NCBI RefSeq assembly: GCF_001426485.1
Contig: NZ_LMET01000001.1
Location: 2,160,505-2,224,504 of the forward strand
Source of the DNA: Aeromicrobium sp. Root472D3
GTDB lineage: Bacteria > Actinomycetota > Actinomycetes > Propionibacteriales > Nocardioidaceae
Reading direction: 5' to 3'
Length of the DNA stretch: 64,000 nt
Shown here: in pieces, positions 1 to 8,395 of the stretch
How positions within the stretch are numbered: position 1 is the stretch's first letter
Layout: each line of letters opens with the position of its first letter
Program-made: the position numbers and the translations under genes
Notes under the pieces: generated by a model
The model's database searches: none
The model's input: the letters and a program-made list of their open reading frames with translations, nothing else
Told to the model about the DNA's origin: nothing

Positions 1-125
1 AGGGTCGCGGTGGATGTCGGTGCTGCCGAGGCCGATCGTGTGGGGCCGGGCTCGCGGGGAGCGGGATCGGACGAGCAGGCGGCAAGGGTCAACGCCGTGA
101 CCAGAACAATTCCCCCGAATCGCAT
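1..125 (-). CDS. Secreted lipoprotein, N-terminal fragment
   Basis: Only the first 41 codons lie in the window; the gene runs off the left edge. The N terminus reads MRFGGIVLVTALTLAAC, a short lipoprotein signal peptide with lipobox LAAC and the lipidated cysteine at residue 17. A Ser/Ala/Pro/Thr-rich spacer follows, typical of an exported protein tethered outside the membrane. The ATG at 125 is supported by a -10-like TAGTTT (complement of 132-137) placed 6 bases upstream, as in a leaderless mRNA. Function cannot be told from this piece. Confidence 0.7.
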   Translation of the reverse strand, partial: MRFGGIVLVTALTLAACSSDPAPREPGPTRSASAAPTSTAT

Positions 126-200
126 GGCCAGAAACTACCGAAACCCCAGCAGATCTGTCAGCCCCGTCTCCCGAACTGTGGACAGCCCGGCGCGAGGGCA

Positions 201-250
201 GAAAGAATCTGGGTTTGTCCGCGCGGGGGCGGACAAACCCAGATTCTTTC
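201..250. repeat. Long perfect palindrome, copy 1 (likely terminator)
   Basis: Two perfect 22-base arms (201-222 and 229-250) are separated by a 6-base loop, gcgggg. The inner core is GGGTTTGTCCGC facing GCGGACAAACCC. It lies just past the stop of the minus-strand secDF-like gene, so a terminator role fits; the outer arm is A-rich on one side and T-rich on the other. A second palindrome with nearly the same core, loop length and 3'-end position is at 24357-24398, which makes this a dispersed element and not a chance hairpin. Confidence 0.85.
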
Positions 251-264
251 GTCGACGGGTGGTG

Positions 265-2565
265 CTAGAGGATCGCGCCCGTCGTGGTGCGCCCGTCGTC
301 GACGTTGGCGTACGGGTCGATGACCTTCTTCGGCGCATCGGTCGGGTCGTACGGCCAGCGCTCCTCGAGCAGGATCGCGATCGCCGACGCCGTGAAGATC
401 GTCGACAGGATGCCGACCGACAGGCCGATCAGCAGCGCGATCGCGAAGTCGGTCAGCGAGTCCCCACCGAGGACGGCCAGGGCCGCCAGGATGAACATCG
501 CGCCGAGCCCCGTGTTGATCGTGCGGGGGATCGTCTGCAGGATCGCCTCGTTGACGACACCGCGCAACGGCTTCTTGCGGTTCGCCGCGGTGTACTCGCG
601 GATGCGGTCGAACACGACGATCGTGTCGTTGACCGCCAGGCCGATGATCGACAGCACCGCGGCCAGGAACACACCGTCGATCGGCTTGCCCCACCACGCG
701 AAGACGCCGACGACCGTCAGCACCACCGACGACATCGACAGCACCGCCGCCGCCGCGTACGTCCACCGGAACCGCCACGCCAGGTAGAGCATCTGCGCCG
801 CGATCGCGATCGCGAAGGCGATCAGGGCCTTGTCGCGCAGCTCCTTGCCGAGGCTGGGCCCGATCAGCTCGTCGCGCTCCTTCTCGACCGAGCCGGCGAC
901 GGCCGCGAGGGCCTCCTCGATCTGGACGGCCTCCTCGTTCGTGATGTCGTCGAGGCGGACGCTGACGTTCTCGCGCCCGTCCTCGCCCGACGACGACTGG
1001 ACGACGGCCTGGCTGAAGCCCGCGTCGCTGACGGCCACGCGCGCGTCCTCGGCGTCGATCGCCTGCGACGTCGAGTACTCGAGCAGGCGACCGCCGGTGA
1101 ACTCGACACCCAGGTTGAGCCCCTTGACGGCGATGCCGCCGACCGACACGACCGCGACGACCAGCGTGATGACGATCCACGTGCCGCTGCGCTTCATGAG
1201 GTCGGGGCCGCTGTCGGTCAGCCACTGGCGGATCCGTCCCGTACCGGCCAGGCCCGAGATGGCCGGACGGCCCTTGACGACCGAGCGCTTGACGGCCCAC
1301 TCGCACAGCACGCGGGCGATGACGAGCGCCGACACCATCGAGGCGACGACACCGATCGACAGGGTCACGCCGAAGCCCTTGACGGGCCCGGACGCGAAGA
1401 AGAACAGCAGGGCGGCGGCGAGCAACGTCGTGACGTTGGAGTCGATGATCGCCGACCACGCCTTGTTGAAGCCCGTGGTGAGGGCCGGTTCGAGCCCCCC
1501 GGACGTCCGCTCGGCGTACTCTTCGCGCGCTCTCTCGAAGACCAGGACGTTGGCGTCGATGGCCAGCCCGATCGCCAGCACGAAGCCGGCCAGTCCCGGG
1601 AGGGTCAGGGTCGCGCCCAGCCAGACGAGCATGCCGTACGAGATGAGCGCGTAGGTGCCGAGCGCGATCGTGGCGAGGAAGCCGACGAGGCGGTAGACGA
1701 GCACGATGAACAGGCCGGTGAGGGCGATGCCGATGATGGCGGCCTCGATCGAGGCGTCGATCGCGACCTTGCCGAGCGTCGGACCGACGGTCCTCTGCTC
1801 GACCGTCTCGACGGGCACCGGCAGGGCGCCGCCCTTGATCAGGATCGCGAGGTCGTCGGCCGTGGCCTGCGTGAAGTTGCCCGTGATCTGGGTGGAGGCG
1901 CCGCCGCCGGACTGGCACAGGCTCGGCTGCACGGACGGCGACGAGATCACCTGCGTGTCGAGCACGATCGCGACGCGCTGGGCGGCGGCGGGGTTGGCGC
2001 ACGCCGCGCTGACGAGGTCGGCCCAGCCACCACGGCCCTGGCCGTTGAACTCGACGTTGACGACCCACTGGCCGACGCCGCCCTCGGGGATGCCGGACGA
2101 GGCGTCGCTGACGCCGTTTCCGTCGAGCAGCTGCGGCCCGAGGACGATCGGGTTGCCGTCCTCGTCGGTGCTGAGGGTCTCGCCCTCCGGCGGGGCGGTG
2201 TCGTCGGTCGGGACCGACCGCACCTCGTGGAACGACAGCTGCGCGGTCTGGCCGATGACCTCGGCGGCCTCGCGGGGGTCCTGGACGCCGGGGAGCTCGA
2301 CGATGATGCGGTTGGAGCCGGATCGGGCGAGCGTCGGCTCGGACACGCCGAGCGCGTCGACACGTCCGCGGATGACGGTGAGCGCGCGGTCGGTCGACTC
2401 GGCGTCGGCCTTGACCCGCTCGGAGTCCTTGGTCTCGAGGACGATCTGGGTGCCGCCCTTGAGGTCGAGGCCGAGATTGGCCTTGCTGGTCAGGGCGAGG
2501 AGGAGGGCGACGGCGATCACCGCGAACGCGGCTATCGCGCGCCACATGGGGGCACGGGAGGACAT
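265..2565 (-). CDS. secDF: Fused SecD-SecF protein translocase subunit
   Basis: A 766-residue RND-type membrane protein that would use the proton gradient to help pull preproteins out of SecYEG on the outer face. The SecD half comes first: TM1 at about residues 10-27, then the DLKGG motif at 34-38, the periplasmic domain, and a TM bundle with an IDANVLVFER motif near residue 338. The SecF half starts with a TM at about 460-480, then GVEFTGG near 488, and has a second TM bundle with NDTIVVFDR near 647. The halves are joined in one frame. A separate yajC-secD-secF operon lies at 41484-44514, so this is a second, fused copy. A start at the second Met (2547) is possible. Confidence 0.92.
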   Translation of the reverse strand: MSSRAPMWRAIAAFAVIAVALLLALTSKANLGLDLKGGTQIVLETKDSERVKADAESTDRALTVIRGRVDALGVSEPTLARSGSNRIIVELPGVQDPREAAEVIGQTAQLSFHEVRSVPTDDTAPPEGETLSTDEDGNPIVLGPQLLDGNGVSDASSGIPEGGVGQWVVNVEFNGQGRGGWADLVSAACANPAAAQRVAIVLDTQVISSPSVQPSLCQSGGGASTQITGNFTQATADDLAILIKGGALPVPVETVEQRTVGPTLGKVAIDASIEAAIIGIALTGLFIVLVYRLVGFLATIALGTYALISYGMLVWLGATLTLPGLAGFVLAIGLAIDANVLVFERAREEYAERTSGGLEPALTTGFNKAWSAIIDSNVTTLLAAALLFFFASGPVKGFGVTLSIGVVASMVSALVIARVLCEWAVKRSVVKGRPAISGLAGTGRIRQWLTDSGPDLMKRSGTWIVITLVVAVVSVGGIAVKGLNLGVEFTGGRLLEYSTSQAIDAEDARVAVSDAGFSQAVVQSSSGEDGRENVSVRLDDITNEEAVQIEEALAAVAGSVEKERDELIGPSLGKELRDKALIAFAIAIAAQMLYLAWRFRWTYAAAAVLSMSSVVLTVVGVFAWWGKPIDGVFLAAVLSIIGLAVNDTIVVFDRIREYTAANRKKPLRGVVNEAILQTIPRTINTGLGAMFILAALAVLGGDSLTDFAIALLIGLSVGILSTIFTASAIAILLEERWPYDPTDAPKKVIDPYANVDDGRTTTGAIL

Positions 2566-2631
2566 GGGAGGACTTTCGAGAGACGCCCAGGGGCGTGGTC
2601 GGACGGGACGGTGGGGAGGAAGGGCGCGGGC

Positions 2632-2976
2632 TCAGGGAGCCGGCGGCGCCCGTCCTTCGACCGTGACCGTCGCCGCCGCGACGTGCGACGCGTCGTGCGT
2701 CGCGACCGGCTCGTCGACCACGGCGGCCGGCGAGGCGACGTCGTCCGGGGCGGTGGAGGCGAGGTCGAGGTGCAGGTGCCCGTGGTCGTGCGAGGCCGGG
2801 GGCACCGACGCGGCGTGGCGCCCGTGCTGCGGGGCGGCCGTGAGGTGCCCGGTGCCGGCACTCGTGCGCGCCTGCTGCGTCGCGCGGGCCGATCCGCCCG
2901 TGGCGACGAGGAGCATCGCGACGAGCGCCATCATCAGCACGACGGCCGATCGACGCGTCGCGGACCTCGTGAGCAT
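2632..2976 (-). CDS. Small exported His-rich protein, unknown function
   Basis: A 114-residue protein with a basic N terminus, a hydrophobic stretch at about residues 11-27 and a likely signal peptidase site after GGSARA. The mature part is rich in His, Ala, Pro and Thr with several HxH pairs, so metal binding is possible but unproven. It lies upstream of the fused secDF gene on the same strand with a gap of 66 bases and may be cotranscribed. A TAGACT hexamer (complement of 2983-2988) sits 6 bases before the ATG, supporting this start and a leaderless mRNA. I do not recognise a family. Confidence 0.6.
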   Translation of the reverse strand: MLTRSATRRSAVVLMMALVAMLLVATGGSARATQQARTSAGTGHLTAAPQHGRHAASVPPASHDHGHLHLDLASTAPDDVASPAAVVDEPVATHDASHVAAATVTVEGRAPPAP

Positions 2977-3030
2977 TCGGCGAGTCTACGCGAGACGAGC
3001 GACCTCGGAGGTCGTGCCTATCGTGGGCGC

Positions 3031-3999
3031 ATGTCCTCCTCCCGCACCCTCGGTCCCACTGGAATCCCGGTCAGCGTCGTCGGCATCGGCTGCAACGCCT
3101 TCGGCTCGCGCATCGACGGCGAGCAGACGCGTGCCGTCGTCGACGCCGCGTTCGAGAACGGCGTGACGTTCTTCGACACCGCCGACACGTACGGCACGGG
3201 TCGCAGCGAGGAGCTGCTCGGCGCGGCCCTGGAGGGTCGGCGCGACGAGGTCGTCGTGGCGACCAAGTTCGGCATGGACATGCAGGGCGTCAACGGCGAC
3301 GACGGTGGACGTCGGGGCACCCGCTCCTACGTCCGCACCGCCGTCGAGGCGAGCCTGCGCCGGCTCGGCACCGACCACATCGACCTGTACCAGCTGCACA
3401 CGCCCGATCCGACGACGCCGATCGAGGAGACCCTGGGAGCGATGACCGAGCTCGTGTCGGAGGGGAAGGTGCGCGCGATCGGCTCGTCCAACCTGCAGGC
3501 ATGGCAGCTCGTCGACGCCGCTTGGCGCTCGCGGAGCGCCGACCTGGCGTCGTTCGCGACGGCCCAGAACGAGTACAGCCTCTACAACCGGACCGCCGAG
3601 GTCGAGCTCGTGCCGGCCTGCCTCGAGCTCGGCGTCGGCGTGCTGCCGTACTTCCCGCTCGCCTACGGCCTGCTGACCGGCAAGTACCGTCGCGGGGAGT
3701 CGGCACCCGAGGGCACCCGTCTGGCCCTGCAGTCGGCGCGGCTGGACGGCGCCGACTGGCACCGCATCGACGCTCTGCAGCAGTTCGCCGACGAGCGCGA
3801 CATCTCGCTGCTCGAGCTGGCGATCGGCGGGCTCGCGGCCCAGCCGGCCGTCGCGAGCGTCATCGCCGGTGCGACGCGGCCCGACCAGGTGCGCGCCAAC
3901 GTCGAGGCCGCGCGGTGGATCCCGTCGGCCGCCGATCTCGTCGACCTGGCCGAGATCGGGGCGCCGACGCAGTCGTACACGACCTACGCGCCGCGCTGA
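3031..3999 (+). CDS. Aldo/keto reductase
   Basis: A 322-residue NADPH-dependent oxidoreductase of the (beta/alpha)8 barrel aldo/keto reductase family, cytosolic. The catalytic tetrad can be placed at Asp49, Tyr54 (DTADTYG), Lys79 (ATKFG) and His123 (YQLHTPDP). The C-terminal segment carries the IAGATRPDQV-type cofactor-binding motif. The physiological substrate cannot be told; these enzymes reduce carbonyls in general metabolism or detoxification. I chose the ATG at 3031 because TATCGT (3019-3024) ends 6 bases before it. The gene is divergent from the small exported gene, with only 54 bases between their starts. A much longer open frame runs upstream but is antisense to secDF and not real. 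Confidence 0.9.
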   Translation: MSSSRTLGPTGIPVSVVGIGCNAFGSRIDGEQTRAVVDAAFENGVTFFDTADTYGTGRSEELLGAALEGRRDEVVVATKFGMDMQGVNGDDGGRRGTRSYVRTAVEASLRRLGTDHIDLYQLHTPDPTTPIEETLGAMTELVSEGKVRAIGSSNLQAWQLVDAAWRSRSADLASFATAQNEYSLYNRTAEVELVPACLELGVGVLPYFPLAYGLLTGKYRRGESAPEGTRLALQSARLDGADWHRIDALQQFADERDISLLELAIGGLAAQPAVASVIAGATRPDQVRANVEAARWIPSAADLVDLAEIGAPTQSYTTYAPR

Positions 4000-4090
4000 C
4001 GGCGGCCGACCCGGCCCGCGATCGCCCCTGGAACGTTCGCCGGCCGGGTCTCGACGTCCGAGGACACCGAGATCGACGGTAGATGATCCT

Positions 4091-4264
4091 GGGCGTCACG
4101 TCTGCCGGATTCGGATGGTTCTCGACGTGATCTTGGACAAATGACCCACAAAGGACCGGATGCCGGTGATCGGGGGTCGCGCCGGGCTGGGAAGCGCCTC
4201 ACGGCGCATGGCCGCTCGTAGCGGCTAATTGTGGGACCCGGGGCTACCGCAGCCCGACGCGACC
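4091..4264. ncRNA. Candidate structured RNA in convergent intergenic gap
   Basis: This gap between convergent genes (4000-4332) has no convincing protein gene but folds strongly. A hairpin pairs 4096-4102 with 4124-4130. A long stem pairs 4175-4181 with 4258-4264 and 4183-4189 with 4250-4256. Inside it are two perfect hairpins, GCGCC/GGCGC (4194-4198, 4203-4207) and GCCGCT/AGCGGC (4211-4216, 4220-4225). CCCACAA at 4145-4151 can pair with TTGTGGG at 4229-4235, which would form a pseudoknot across the long stem. I do not recognise a known RNA family. Strand is uncertain; TAGATG at 4080-4085 could be a plus-strand -10 box. The bases here are not codon-biased like the neighbours. Confidence 0.45.
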
Positions 4265-4332
4265 ACCAGCCTAGTCGAGCGATCTGCGCACACAAGGCGG
4301 GTTCGGCGGTCGCCCTGCGATGCCGGACGAGA

Positions 4333-4923
4333 TCAGGTCAGCTCGCCCAGGCGTTCCAGCTCGGCGGCGCGCCGCAGGTGCAGGGCGGTGTCGACGAGCT
4401 TGGCGGCGCTGTGCGGGTCGCCGCTGTCGAGCTGCGCCCGCCCGACCCCGACGATGTGGGCGAACGAGGCCGCGCGGTCGAGCGTCACGTCGAGGTCGCT
4501 CGTGACGATGCCGCGCACGACGGTGTCGACCAGTGCGATGACCTCGGCCGGCCCGGGCGGGTCGACGACGCCCGCGAGCACCTCGTGCACCGGGGCGTAC
4601 GCCTTGCCGGCGGCGTACTCGCGGGCGGCCTGGTCGGGCTGCCGGTGCACCCAGGTGCGCAGCAGGTACAGGCGCCACAGCGACCCCGGGAGGGTGTCGG
4701 CCGGCGCCGAGGCCCACAGGTCGGCGATGACGCCGAGCCCCTCCTCGTCGGCCAGGTGCAGGACGCGGTCGACCATGCCCTGGTCGTCGTCGGTGCGCGG
4801 CCCGCGCACCAGCAGTGTGGCGATGCGGTGACCCGCGGCCGCCAGCTCGGCCGGGTCGTCGCCCCCGGCCTGCGCCTCGAACAGCGCGTTGCCCGGCAGG
4901 GAGGGCTTCTTGAACTCGCTCAT
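4333..4923 (-). CDS. Conserved hypothetical protein
   Basis: A 196-residue, probably alpha-helical, soluble acidic protein with no signal peptide or membrane segment. I do not recognise a family. It starts MSEFKKPSLPGN and has helices with Ala/Leu/Asp-rich faces throughout. I chose the ATG at 4923 over one 24 bases further out because a GAGGG ribosome site lies at the right distance. It follows the beta-lactamase-like gene on the same strand with a 76-base gap and may share its transcript. Its function is unknown. Confidence 0.6.
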   Translation of the reverse strand: MSEFKKPSLPGNALFEAQAGGDDPAELAAAGHRIATLLVRGPRTDDDQGMVDRVLHLADEEGLGVIADLWASAPADTLPGSLWRLYLLRTWVHRQPDQAAREYAAGKAYAPVHEVLAGVVDPPGPAEVIALVDTVVRGIVTSDLDVTLDRAASFAHIVGVGRAQLDSGDPHSAAKLVDTALHLRRAAELERLGELT

Positions 4924-4999
4924 GCGGTCACCCTCGTGACGAGGCAACGGTGTGAGGGCGCCCGCACGAGGGCGTTGATGACGAGCTCGCTCCGCTCAC

Positions 5000-6163
5000 T
5001 CATGCGAGCGCCTCGTCGATGACCTCGGCGTACGCGTCGAAGCGCGAGTCGCCGCACGGCCTGATGGTGCGCGTGCCGGGGGAGTGCTCCATGACCATGC
5101 GGTTCATGGCGTAGGCGATCGTCAGTCGCTGCTCGACGTCGTTGACCACGACCGACCCGCCCAGCCCTCCCCAGAAGCACCGGCGGCCGGGACGCACCGA
5201 CGGCATGGAGTCGGCGTCGGGCAGGGCCCACCCGGTGCCGAACGTCAGGGGCAGACCGAGCACCCGGTCGATGCCGGACGCCCGCACCTCGAAGATGCGC
5301 TCGACCGTCTCGGCCGCGAGCAGGCGCACGCCGTCGACCTCGCCGCCGTGCGACACGACCGACTGCACCCGCGCGATCGAGCGGGCGTTGCCGTGACCGT
5401 TCGCCGCGGGGATCTCGGCCCGTCGCCACCGCTCGCTGTTGCACTCCGAGGCGCGCAGGAACGGTCCCGTGAGGGTGCGCAGCGCGACGTCGTCAGGATC
5501 GTCGAACCGCTCGATCTCGGGCGGACGCGGCGGCGTCAGCGGCGAGACGCGCTGGTCGTGCACGGCGTCGAGACCGATGTGGAAGTCGGCGTCGAGCGGA
5601 GCGGCGACCTCGTCGGCGAACCACGTGCCGAGCGACGACCCCGTGACCCGTCGGACGACCTCGCCGACGAGGTGGCCCTGGTCGAGCAGGTGGTAGCCCG
5701 ATGCGGTGCCCGGCGTCCACCACGGCGGCTGGGCCGCGAGCTTGGACGTCGCGACGTCCCAGTCGTAGAGGTCGTCGACCGTGACGGGCTGGGCCCAGCC
5801 CGACACGCCGGACGTGTGCCCGAGCAGGTGGCCGACCGTGACGTCCTGCTTGCCCGCCGCGGCGAACTCCGGCCAGTAGGTCGCCACCGGCTCGTCGAGG
5901 TCGATGAGCCCGCGGTCGACCGCGACCAGTGCGGCCAGGTTGGTCATGACCTTCGAGATCGACCAGACGGGGACGATCGTGTCGCGCTCCCACGGCACGG
6001 TGCCCTCGAGGTCGGACCAGCCGTCCCAGATGTCGACCAGCACCTCGCCGTCCTGGACGACGCACAGGCTGGCGCCGCGCTCGACGCCGTCGCTCACGTG
6101 CTGGTGCAGCAGGTCGGCCAGGGGGGCGAAGCGGTCGTCGAACGTGCCGGCTGCCGTCGTCAT
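5000..6163 (-). CDS. Serine hydrolase of the beta-lactamase/EstB family
   Basis: A 387-residue enzyme with the penicillin-binding fold. The active-site SxxK motif is Ser68-Ile-Ser-Lys71, and the second motif tyrosine is probably Tyr157 (SGYHLL). There is no signal peptide, which argues for a cytosolic esterase or peptidase related to EstB and class C beta-lactamases and against a secreted antibiotic-degrading enzyme. Substrate is unknown. The ATG at 6163 is preferred: TACCGT (complement of 6170-6175) lies 6 bases upstream. Longer in-frame extensions are out of character with the family. The gene is monocistronic or leads into the hypothetical gene at 4333-4923. Confidence 0.82.
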   Translation of the reverse strand: MTTAAGTFDDRFAPLADLLHQHVSDGVERGASLCVVQDGEVLVDIWDGWSDLEGTVPWERDTIVPVWSISKVMTNLAALVAVDRGLIDLDEPVATYWPEFAAAGKQDVTVGHLLGHTSGVSGWAQPVTVDDLYDWDVATSKLAAQPPWWTPGTASGYHLLDQGHLVGEVVRRVTGSSLGTWFADEVAAPLDADFHIGLDAVHDQRVSPLTPPRPPEIERFDDPDDVALRTLTGPFLRASECNSERWRRAEIPAANGHGNARSIARVQSVVSHGGEVDGVRLLAAETVERIFEVRASGIDRVLGLPLTFGTGWALPDADSMPSVRPGRRCFWGGLGGSVVVNDVEQRLTIAYAMNRMVMEHSPGTRTIRPCGDSRFDAYAEVIDEALA

Positions 6164-6189
6164 GCGATCACGGTAGTGGGGGTGACCAA

Positions 6190-7074
6190 TCAGTGGCGGA
6201 CGTGTGCGGGTGCCGCATCGTCGGACGGCTCCACGGGACGCTGCACGGCAGGGCGGGGCTTGCGGGAGTAGAGCCACAGCACGGGGAACAGGTAGCAGGC
6301 CCATCCGATCAGCTGCAGCCACGACGGATTGGGCTGGAAGTTCACGGTCCCCTTGAGCAGCGTGCCGTACCAGCTGTCGGGCGGGATCGTCGACGAGATG
6401 TCGAAGACCGCGTTGCCGAGGTGCCCGATGCCACCGACGTTGCCGGTGAGCCGGGGCAGGAAACCGGCCTCCTGCAGGTCGTAGATGCCGTACGCCAGCA
6501 CGCCGGCCGCGACGACGATCAGCAGGTAGCCGGTGATGGTGAAGAACTTGCCGAGGTTGACCGTCACGGCGCCCCGGTAGATGAGGTAGCCGAGCACGAC
6601 GGCCACGAGCAGTCCGCCGGCGGCGCCGATGAACGGCCGCGGGGTGTAGGCGTCGGCGACCGTGCCGTACATGATGGCGGCGGTCTCGAGCCCCTCGCGG
6701 CCGACGGTCAGGAACGCGACGATCGCGACGGCGAACGGGCCGAGCGTCACGGCGGTCGCGAGCTCGCTCTCGAGCTCCCGCTTGAGCCCGCGTGCCGTGC
6801 GCCGCATCCAGAAGATCATCCAGGTCACGAGGCCCGCGGCAAGGATCGACAGCGTCCCGCCGACGAGCTCCTGGGTGCGGAACGGCAGGGAGCCGATCGC
6901 GATGTTGATCGCCGTGAAGACGGCCACGACGAGCAGCACGGCGGCGGCGATGCCACCCCAGATGTACCGGACATCGTGACGACGGTCGGTCTTGACGAGG
7001 TAGGCGATCAGGATGCTGACGACGAGGCTGGCCTCGAGGCCCTCACGCAGTCCGATCAGGAAGTTGGCGAGCAC
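6190..7074 (-). CDS. efeU: FTR1-family iron permease EfeU
   Basis: A 294-residue inner membrane protein of the oxidase-dependent iron transporter family. Two REGLE iron-binding motifs are visible, at residues 10-14 and 126-130, each within a membrane helix; about seven hydrophobic helices are present. It would import ferric or ferrous iron. The usual partners EfeO and EfeB are not beside it in this window. The GTG at 7074 fits the family N terminus (MLANFLIGLREGLEAS) and follows TATTCT (complement of 7081-7086) by 6 bases. An iron-box-like sequence overlaps this promoter (7085-7101), suggesting DtxR/IdeR control. Confidence 0.9.
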   Translation of the reverse strand: MLANFLIGLREGLEASLVVSILIAYLVKTDRRHDVRYIWGGIAAAVLLVVAVFTAINIAIGSLPFRTQELVGGTLSILAAGLVTWMIFWMRRTARGLKRELESELATAVTLGPFAVAIVAFLTVGREGLETAAIMYGTVADAYTPRPFIGAAGGLLVAVVLGYLIYRGAVTVNLGKFFTITGYLLIVVAAGVLAYGIYDLQEAGFLPRLTGNVGGIGHLGNAVFDISSTIPPDSWYGTLLKGTVNFQPNPSWLQLIGWACYLFPVLWLYSRKPRPAVQRPVEPSDDAAPAHVRH

Positions 7075-7080
7075 CTACGA

Positions 7081-7101
7081 AGAATAAGGCAAGGCAACGC
7101 T
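7081..7101 (-). promoter_or_regulatory. efeU promoter with possible DtxR/IdeR iron box
   Basis: On the minus strand TATTCT (7081-7086) ends 6 bases before the efeU GTG, in the -10 position for a leaderless mRNA. The plus strand at 7085-7101 reads TAAGGCAAGGCAACGCT. It agrees with the known actinobacterial iron-box consensus TTAGGTTAGGCTAACCT at 11 of 17 positions by my alignment. A repressor bound there would block RNA polymerase under high iron. The match is only moderate. Confidence 0.4.
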
Positions 7102-7141
7102 CACCACATCGGTCCGAGGCTGTGATCTCGGCAAGAAGCCC

Positions 7142-8395
7142 TCAGGCCGTCAGTGCCTCGGCCAGCTGGTCCGCCAGCAGGCCGATCTGCCACTCGCGGG
7201 CGCCCTGCAGCCGCAGGGTCGCGGCGACCGTCTCGGACGAGACGTCGGCGGGGGGCTCCCACGCCAGGTTGCGGACGAGCTGCGGGCTGACGAGGTTCTC
7301 GGTCGGCAGGTCGTGCTGGTCGGCGACGGCCTGCACGACGTCGCGGCACCGGCCGAGACGCTCGGCGGCGATCGGGTTCTTGTCGGCCCAGGCGCGCGGG
7401 GGCGGAGGGCCGTCCGACCGCTGGTTGGTCGTCGGCAGCAGGGCCTCGTCGAGCGCCAGCCCGCGCTCGATCGCGTCGAACCACTCGCTCATGAACCGCC
7501 GTGGCCCGCGGTTGCGCATGATGCGCAGGCTCTTGAGCGCGTTGAGGTCGTTCGGGGGAGCCGTCGCGAGCTCGAGGATCGACGCGTCGGGCAGGATGCG
7601 TCCCGGTGTCGTGTCGCGGTCCTCGGCGATCTCGTCGCGGGTCTGCCAGATCTCGCGGACGATGCCGAGCGCCCGGCGTCCGCGGGCCTTGTGCAGCCCC
7701 GACGTGCGGCGCCACGGCTCCTTGCGCTCGGGCGGCCCCTGGAACAGCAGCAGCGACTCGAACTCCTCGGCGGCCCACTCGCGCTTGCCGGCCTTCTGCA
7801 GGTCGGCGTCGATGAGGTCGCGCAGCTCGACCAGCACCTCGACGTCGAGGGCAGCGTAGACCAGCCACGGGTCGGGCAGCGGACGCGTCGACCAGTCGGC
7901 CGCGGAGAACTCCTTGGCCAGGCTGAGCCCCAGGTAGTGCTCGACCAGGGCGGCCAGCCCGACGCGCGGCAGGTTCAGCAGGCGTCCGGCGAGCTCGGTG
8001 TCGAACAGGTGCTCGGGGTAGAGACCGACCTCCGCCAGACACATGAGGTCCTGCGTCGCGGCGTGCAGGATCCACTCGTTGCCGTCGAAGGCGGTGTCGA
8101 GCGGCACGAGGCTGTCGAACGCCGTCGGGTCGATCAGGTGCGTGCCGGAGCCCTCGCGCCGCACCTGGATGAGGTAGGCGCGCTGCGAGTAGCGGTAGCC
8201 CGACGCCCGCTCGGCGTCGAGCGCGATCGGCCCCGTGCCGGCCATGATGCGGGCGCAGGTGTCGTCGAGCGCCGCCCGGGTGTCGACGACGGGCGGCAGG
8301 GGGTCGCGCAACTGCAGGCGCGGCGCCTCGGGCGCGACCGGCTCGATCGTCTCGTCGCCGCCGGGGGTCTCGGGCGTCTGGTCGGGAACCGTCAC
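7142..8395 (-). CDS. rnd: Ribonuclease D with HRDC domain
   Basis: A 417-residue 3'-5' exoribonuclease of the DEDD family that trims stable RNA 3' ends. The first motif is LDAERASGYRYS (D-x-E), a second Asp is in AATQDLMCL, and the last Tyr/Asp motif is in VYAALDVEVL. An HRDC helical domain follows, then a C-terminal extension common in actinobacteria. Length is normal for the phylum. The GTG start at 8395 overlaps the stop of the DUF3000 gene as GTGA, so the two are translationally coupled. Longer frames upstream lie inside DUF3000 and are rejected. Confidence 0.93.
   Translation of the reverse strand: MTVPDQTPETPGGDETIEPVAPEAPRLQLRDPLPPVVDTRAALDDTCARIMAGTGPIALDAERASGYRYSQRAYLIQVRREGSGTHLIDPTAFDSLVPLDTAFDGNEWILHAATQDLMCLAEVGLYPEHLFDTELAGRLLNLPRVGLAALVEHYLGLSLAKEFSAADWSTRPLPDPWLVYAALDVEVLVELRDLIDADLQKAGKREWAAEEFESLLLFQGPPERKEPWRRTSGLHKARGRRALGIVREIWQTRDEIAEDRDTTPGRILPDASILELATAPPNDLNALKSLRIMRNRGPRRFMSEWFDAIERGLALDEALLPTTNQRSDGPPPPRAWADKNPIAAERLGRCRDVVQAVADQHDLPTENLVSPQLVRNLAWEPPADVSSETVAATLRLQGAREWQIGLLADQLAEALTA

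Noticed and set aside
10..3030. Very long plus-strand open frame running into the aldo/keto reductase
   Set aside because: It is antisense to the clear SecDF gene, rich in Arg/Asp/Gly as GC-rich shadows are, and the real gene starts at 3031 with a good promoter spacing.
3984..4295. Minus-strand 103-codon frame and a plus-strand 26-codon frame (from 4141) in the convergent gap
   Set aside because: Codon use lacks the GC3 bias of the neighbours and both coincide with the strong RNA-like stems, which explain the sequence better.
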